Of a stretch of DNA of 64,000 nt, positions 57,818 to 64,000 are shown one piece after another. Each line of letters begins with the position of its first letter. Positions within the stretch are counted from its first letter, which is position 1. Under the pieces are notes generated by a model. That model did no database searches, was not told the origin of the DNA, and worked only from the letters and a program-made list of their open reading frames with translations. The position numbers and the translations under genes were made by a program. Origin of the DNA: Begonia masoniana (lineage: Eukaryota; Streptophyta; Magnoliopsida; Cucurbitales; Begoniaceae); contig CM039502.1 in NCBI GenBank assembly GCA_022432975.1, positions 76,379,330-76,443,329 of the forward strand, in the 5' to 3' direction.

Positions 57818-60800
57818 ATGGTGAGAGGGCATCAGGAAGAGTCAAGTGAAAGCTCTCGTGCCATTGACTGACTAACCGAACTTGTGGGTGTACAGTCCCG
57901 CATGGTTGAACGTATGATGGCCCGAGAAGACAACATGAATAATAATAATAATCAGGGGAATGCTTCACGCGACACTAGTGGAAATAGATTCAGTCGACTC
58001 CAACCGCCTACATTTGATGGACTATCTATTGATCCAACTCACGCTGAGGAATGGGTCTGGCAGATAGAGAGGTTGTTTAGATGCGCAGAGGTGGAAGAAA
58101 ATAAGAAGGTTCTATGTGCCATGTATCAGCTCACCAAGAATGCAGGATTTTGGTGAGACACCATCCAGGCAACAACGATGGCGTTAAGCTGGGAGAGATT
58201 TAAACGAATATTCTATGAGAAGTATTTTGACAGAAGAGCGAAGAAGCAGAAGATGATATAATTCTCTCGGCTACGACAGTATGGATTGGTGGTCGAATAT
58301 GTTCAGAAGTTTGAAACCTTATCCCGCTATGCACCTCATTTGGTGGCCACTGACGAAAACAAGGTGCACCAATTTATTCAGGGTTTGAAGCTGGACCTCT
58401 TACGAGGGATTTCATACGGGGGATTTGACGAGGCACCGTACACAAAAATGGTGGCCAAGGCCTATCAGTTGGAGGCCTTAGAAGCGAAGTCCCAGAGACA
58501 GAGAGATCAACCGAGAGGGATTATTCGGAATGTTCCTCAACAACAACAACGGGGTCAAAATTTGCAACCTCAACAGCAACAGAACAAGGGCATTAAGAGG
58601 CCCAATGAGACCGCCACCTATCAAGACAAAGGAAAGAGACCAATGGGGGCTCCTCAACTTTCAGCATGCCCACGATGCCAGAAAATTCATCGAGGAGAAT
58701 GCAGACTCATAACCGGCCAATGTTTTCGATGTGGCAAAGAAGGTCATCACGTCCGAGACTGCCCAATACCCGACACGAGACCGAATCAGGCCGTACCTAG
58801 AGTCTTTGCAATGATGGAGGATGTTGATGATGCCGCTCAGCATACAGCAATTACAGGTACAATTTCAATAGGCGATGCACCTGCTTATACCTTGTGGGAC
58901 ACGGGGGCCACACATTCGTTTGTGGCAATGGACTTCGTAGTTAGACAGGAGTTTTGTTGTACGCCGTCAGATCAGCCTTACAACATTATGCTACCGTCTG
59001 GAGAGTTTATGCACTCTGAACAGGTTATACGGGGTGATATAGTGTCAGTAGGAGACCAGAAGTTGTATGCCATCCTTATCGTCATCGGTATGATGGGATA
59101 CGATGTTATTTTGGGGATGGACTGGCTGTTTAGACATTACGCCACCATCAACTGCAGGTCCGGGCTAGTGTCGTTTAAGCGCCCGAACGAGTAGAGTTCT
59201 CTTATCAGGCAATACCAAGGAAACACAGTATGTCTGTTATATCTTCCTTAAAAGCTCAACAGCTAATGAAGTCAGGATGCATTGGATTTCTGGCCCACGT
59301 AATAGACGTTCAAAGGCAAGGTGAGGTGGAACTTTGAAATATTCCGGTAGTTCAAGACTTCTCATACGTTTTCTTAGATGACTTACTGGGATTGCCACCT
59401 GATCGTGAAATCGAGTTTGAGATTGACGTATATCCTGGTGCTGAGTCGGTATCGAAGAATCCGTACCGTATGGCACCGATTGAGTTGAAGGAGTTGAAGG
59501 CTCAGCTAAAGGAGTTGGTGGACAAGGGTTTTGTGCGCCCTAGTTTCTCTCCGTGGGGTGCTCTGGTCCTATTTGTTAAGAAGAAGGATGGGTCCCTACG
59601 CATGTGCATTGATTACCATGAGCTGAACAAATTGACTGTTAAAAATAAGTACTCGTTGCCACGAATCGATGATTTGTTTGACCAGCTGCAGGGAGCTCGG
59701 GTATTCTCAAAGATTGACTTGCGCTCCGGTTATTATCAGTTAAAGGTCAGGGTTAATGATATTCCAAAGACCACCTTCAGGACCCGGTACGGACACTACG
59801 AGTTCTTGGTGATGTCGTTTGGGTTGACTAATGCCCCAGCGGCATTTATGGACTTGATGAATAGGATATTCTAGGACTTCTTGGATAAATTTGTAATCGT
59901 TTTCATCGACGACATCCTGGTTTATTCTCAGAATGAGGAGGAGCATAAAGAGCACTTAGCTATTGTGCTGTCAACTCTAAAACAACATCAATTATATGCC
60001 AAGCTATCAAAGTGTGAATTCTGGTTGAGCAAGATTAAGTTCCTAGGCCACGTGGTGTCTGCAGAAGGAGTTTCGGTGGATCCAGCCAAGATTCTGGAAG
60101 TGAAAGAATGGCCGAGACCGAGAAATGCCAGTGAGGTACGGAGCTTTATCGGGTTAGCTGGTTATTACAGAAAGTTTATCAAGGGATTTTCTGTAATAGT
60201 GAAGCTTATGACCAGCTTAACGAGGAAGGACGTCAAGTTCAAGTGGTCTGAAGCTTATGAGGTGAGCTTTCAGACACTTAAGCAGAAATTAACCACCGCT
60301 CCTTTGCTAGTATTGCCAGTTGAAGATGGCAAATTCAGCGTATACTGTGATGCGTCCAAGATCGGTTTGGGATGTGTATTAATTCAAGAAGGGAAAGTGG
60401 TAGCATACGCATCCACACAATTGAAGAACCATGAACAAAACTACCTTACACATGACCTCGATCTAGTGGCAGTAGTATTTGCACTGAAAGTATGGAGACA
60501 CCACTGGTACGGACAATCATGTGAGGTGTTTTTGGATCACAAGAGCCTGAAGTATATATTTACCCAGAAAGAGTTAAACATGAGACAAAGACGGTGGCTA
60601 GAATTTGTGAAAGACTACGATGTTGAGATTAAATACCACCCGGGTAAAGCTAATGTGGTAGCCGATGCACTGAGCAGGATGCCAGCTACTATGCAACCGA
60701 CTATGTCGGCCGTATCAATGCATTTAAGGACAGAGATACAGAAGTTTGATATGGAGATAGTTTCTGGGCTATCGGTCATACTAGCAGACTTGACACTACG

Positions 60801-62233
60801 GCCCACCGTCCTGGACCGGATTAAGGAAGTCCAAAAGACCAATTCAAAGGAGATGGCTGATATTGTGAGCAAGTTACCTATGGCCTCTTCTGATTTCAGT
60901 CATTCGGGAGATGGTATTCTGAAGTTCAAAGACAGGTGGTATGTTCCGAGAAACGAGGAGCTACGAAAGAACATCTTGTCGGAAGCCCACTTATTTCCTT
61001 TCTCTGTACATCCTGGAGGCACAAAGATGTATTAGGACTTGAAACTTCACTTTTGGTGGCCGAATATGAAGAATGAAGTGGCCAAATATGTAGAGTCTTG
61101 CATGATATGTCAACAAGTCAAGGCTGAACATCAACGACCGAGTGAAACGCTACAGCCTCTCTCGATCCCCAAATGGAAATGGGAGAACATAACGATGAAT
61201 TTTGTTGTCGGCCTTCCAAGGACAGCAAAAGGCCATAATAGCATATGGGTCATAGTAGACAGATTGACAAAGTCCGCCCATTTTCTACCTGTGAAGACGA
61301 TGTACTCTATGGATCAGTACGCAGAGCTGTATATTAGTGAGATTATTAAGTTACATGGCATTCCGGTGTCGATCGTCTCAGACCGGGATCCAGATTCACT
61401 TCTAGGTTTTGGAAAAGCTTGCAGAGCTCTTTGGGCACCAAGTTAGATTTCAGCACGGCATTTCATCCACAGACGGACGGACAATCCGAGAGGACGATTC
61501 AAATACTGGAAGACATGTTAAGGTCGTGTGTGCTGGAATTTCATGCTCCTTGGAGTAGATATTTGCCACTCGTGGAGTTTGCTTACAACAATAGCTACCA
61601 GGCTACAATTGGCATGGATCCTTATGAAGCTCTTTACGGCAAAAAGTGTAGATCCCCATTGTGTTGGGATGAGGTCGGAGAAACCAAGCTTATCGGCCCT
61701 AGATATTACAGCAGATGTCCGAGGTGATAGCTGCTATCAAACAACGAATAAAGATTGCTCATAGTCGACAGAAGAGTTATGCGGACCATAAAAGAAGAGA
61801 CTCAGAGTTCGCTGAGGGTGATGAAGTATTCCTGAAAGTGTCACCTTTCAAGGGCATAATGAGATTTGGTAAGAAAGGGAAACTCAGCCCACGGTTCATT
61901 GGACCTTTTCCCATTTTGAAGCGTGTGGGAAGCATGGCCTACAGGTTGCAGTTACCAGCGTCTATGGCTGGAGTTCACATTGTTTTCCATGTCTCGATGC
62001 TGAGAAAATGTGTACGAGATCTAACTCAGATGGTGAAACAGGTGGACTTTGATATCTTGCCGACACTGACATACGAAGAAAGGCCCATATAGATATTGGA
62101 TACTTCACTCAAGGTGTTGCGCAAAAAGGTTGTCCCATTGGTGAAGGTTTTGTGGCACAATCATGATGTGGAGGAAGCCACGTGGGAAAGACAAGAGGAT
62201 GTTAGGGCCCAATATCCGGACCTCTTTACTTAG
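57818..62233 (+). pseudogene. Ty3/gypsy gag-pol polyprotein, many stops and three 1-bp deletions
   Basis: Starts MVRGHQEESSESSRAID, as in the 12530 copy. Domains: gag; CCHC knuckle CFRCGKEGHHVRDC; protease [12 protein letters not shown] with intact FIDDILVYS; RNase H; integrase; chromodomain-like end YPDLFT. Stops: 57869 (TGA), 58154 (TGA, TGG likely before), 58259 (TAA), 59335 (TGA), 59872, 61033 and 62090 (TAG, CAG likely before). One-base deletions shift the frame near 59193, 61391 and 61700. It is more heavily damaged than the 12530 copy and non-functional. Confidence 0.95.
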
Positions 62234-62260
62234 GCAAATTTTGGGGACAAAATTTCTATT

Positions 62261-62273
62261 AAGGTGGGTGGAA
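62261..62273 (+). other. Polypurine tract
   Basis: AAGGTGGGTGGAA directly before the 3' LTR, identical to 16985-16997. Confidence 0.85.
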
Positions 62274-64000
62274 TGTAACACCCGGCATTTTTGCCTATGT
62301 AATTTCTCACCGAATCATTATGTGGGATTAATTTGGTATTAATACAATGAACGTTTTGTTGGAAACCAAATCGATGGAAATTATATATAGATACATATAA
62401 ATATGTACATTTGGATAATGGGATAAAAACCAAACTAATGTATGAGTGAACGAAACCATTAGTTAGAAATGCATGGAGGGGTAAATTGAGAAGAAATTAA
62501 GGTTGGTGGGAGGGAGCAAATGCATGGTTGCCAAATGTCCATAACTTGCTGAGAAACCTACCTATTCTCCTCTCTTCTACGTGAACCTTCACACTCATCC
62601 CTTCCTCTATGTTTCCTCTCTTCCAGACGAAAATCATCCATCGAAGCACCTTCGATCTTCCTTGATTTTTTTTTTCCTTCTGTTTCTGCCTAAGGTAAGC
62701 ATCTGCTTATGCTAAGTGTCTGGACAAGTTGAAGTGTCTGGACAAGTTGAAATGACAGTTTTGTTAAAGTTTAGGGTTTGTGATATTTTGGAGAAAACTC
62801 GCTGTTATTGCATGAAAACATGTTGGTTTGTTTTCTAAAAACCTGAATGGAGTTACGAGCATATCCTACAAGTTATTTGTTAGCATTTGCAGCTTGTTTA
62901 TTTTCCTTACGTGTATGTACAGGTTCGTGCATTGCCGAGACGATCAAGAACATCAACTTTACAACAAACAGGTAAGTTCATATCCGTAGGTTGGCCCTTA
63001 AGGCCCTACATCACGGAGATACTAGGTACTACGTATGTCGGGTGGTTTCGGGTAGAGAAAGTTAGAGTTAAGTTCTGAGTTATCTGTGTCACACCTTACG
63101 TTCTGCTGTAATATTTCTATTGTCTGCCGTTTTACGTTTAAGCACTGTAAATGCTCATGCATACACGATTTCCCGAAAGACATGCAAAAATTTTCTGTGC
63201 ACGGTTTTGAAGTTAAGAAAGATAAAATCTGACTGTACTGTATTGGTTAAGTGCGGGACGGGGACTGGCCTACTGTTCTGTACAGCTTTGTCTGTTGTGT
63301 TCTGTTTATGTTCTGTAAATCTGTTATGTGCCTGTCGTGCACTTGCCAGTTCCCCTATAAACCCCACTTATACCCCTCTGACAGATAAAAACAATGTTCT
63401 GTAATGTCACTGTATTCTGAAAAGTTCATGCATAGCATATGCATCACTGCATTTATATGTTCTTACTGAGTTTTAGACTCATAGGTGAGCTCTCTGATGT
63501 AGGTACTAAAATCGTGGATGAGGACTTTATGCCTCAAGACGATGGTTTGATGTAGTTGGCGGATCGAGCTCAAGGGGTTGGTTGCTGCAGCCAGACATAT
63601 TTCTGTCCCAAGGTTTAAGTTTTTTTTTTTAGTAAAGTCCATGTCTGTAAACCCTACTGGAGCCATCCATGCAATATGTTTTCCTTAAATTTCTGTCGTG
63701 TTTTCCTGGTATGTCAAGATCATATTTTAAATCGTTTTCTGAAGCCTGAAGCTTCCATACCTTATGTTTTCATGTTTTCTGTCTCCATGTATTCTTGTCA
63801 AAAGTTGTCAATTTCTGCCTTTAAAACTACATCGCCCGCCCAGTTTATCCATATCTACCGCTGCTTTAAATTCACTTATACAGCTGCCCGTTCTAAAAAT
63901 CACGTCCACCGCTACTTGTAAAATCATATCCACCGCTGCCCGCTGCCCGTTTAAAACTGCATCCACCGCTGTCTTTACAATTTCATCTTCCGCCTGACGT
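62274..64000 (+). mobile_element. 3' LTR of the right-hand gypsy element (partial)
   Basis: Begins TGTAACACCC and runs past the window end. Splice-like signals: donor 62695, acceptor 62922, 49-bp mini-exon 62923-62971, intact GTAAGT at 62972. It contains an 18-bp tandem duplication (62715-62732, 62733-62750) and lacks a 274-bp segment present in the 5' LTR (join near 63659). Confidence 0.92.

Larger units (their letters stand above)
55184..64000 (+). mobile_element. gypsy element with both LTRs, 3' LTR running off the window
   Basis: 5' LTR 55184-57657, PBS 57662, gag-pol 57818-62233, polypurine tract 62261, 3' LTR from 62274. It is the same family as the 9675 element at protein level but a distinct LTR subfamily. 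The presumed TSD at the left is TAAAG (55179-55183). The LTRs are very similar but differ by an 18-bp duplication and a 274-bp deletion in the 3' copy. Confidence 0.94.

Overview
This window is repeat-rich nuclear DNA of a flowering plant, most likely a eudicot. Two observations point there: the canonical plant exon/phase pattern of a PISTILLATA/GLOBOSA-type MADS-box gene (minus strand, 49553-50876), and a dense stack of plant LTR retrotransposons: Ty3/gypsy chromovirus-like elements with very long (2.2-2.8 kb) LTRs, one Ty1/copia element, and one Cassandra-type TRIM carrying 5S-rRNA-like sequence. No species can be named from sequence alone. No bacterial genes, CRISPR arrays or tRNA genes were seen.

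Layout. 1-2163: tails of three plus-strand gypsy-type LTRs stacked inside one another. 2164-35928: a decayed Ty1/copia element that served as landing pad. Its 5' LTR (2164-2584 and 7940-8686) is interrupted by a solo LTR (2585-7934) that itself contains a solo LTR (3826-6597). Its leader is interrupted by a full-length gypsy element (9675-20555) with a Cassandra TRIM in its 3' LTR (18189-19069). Its pol is split by a deleted gypsy-type element (23377-28115) and a solo LTR (28560-31193). Its 3' LTR (32396-32494 and 35201-35928) is split by another solo LTR (32495-35195). 35929-43681: the 5' LTR and gag start of a further gypsy element, whose LTR holds solo LTRs at 36019-38788 and 39752-42218. 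Its gag is cut at 43681 by a minus-strand gypsy element (43682-49087) that is truncated inside RT. 49282-49381: a 100-N assembly gap bordered by a 17-G run. 49553-50876: six exons of the PI/GLO-like gene, with its last exon not found before the gap. 52007-54412: one more solo LTR. 55184-64000: a gypsy element with 5' LTR, mutated gag-pol and a 3' LTR running off the window.

Insertion boundaries are supported by TG...CA ends and 5-bp target-site duplications (TSDs) that I read directly; most are perfect, so the relative order of insertions can be reconstructed. No retrotransposon here has an intact polyprotein. The full-length gypsy element is nevertheless one continuous frame broken only by five stop codons, four of them explicable as C-to-T changes.

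The most unusual signal is inside the LTRs. Across 14 LTRs of several diverged subfamilies there is a conserved series of splice-like signals: a donor, an acceptor, a 48-51 bp mini-exon, and a second donor reading GTAAGT in 13 of 14 copies. Downstream of it in most copies lies a TTACTGAG or TTACTAAC branch-point-like motif followed by TGATGTAG. This looks like a spliced leader built into the LTR. The same LTRs carry clusters of the palindrome TGACGTCA, in one case as a 68-bp tandem repeat with sites alternately 21 and 47 bp apart, plus several unrelated minisatellites.
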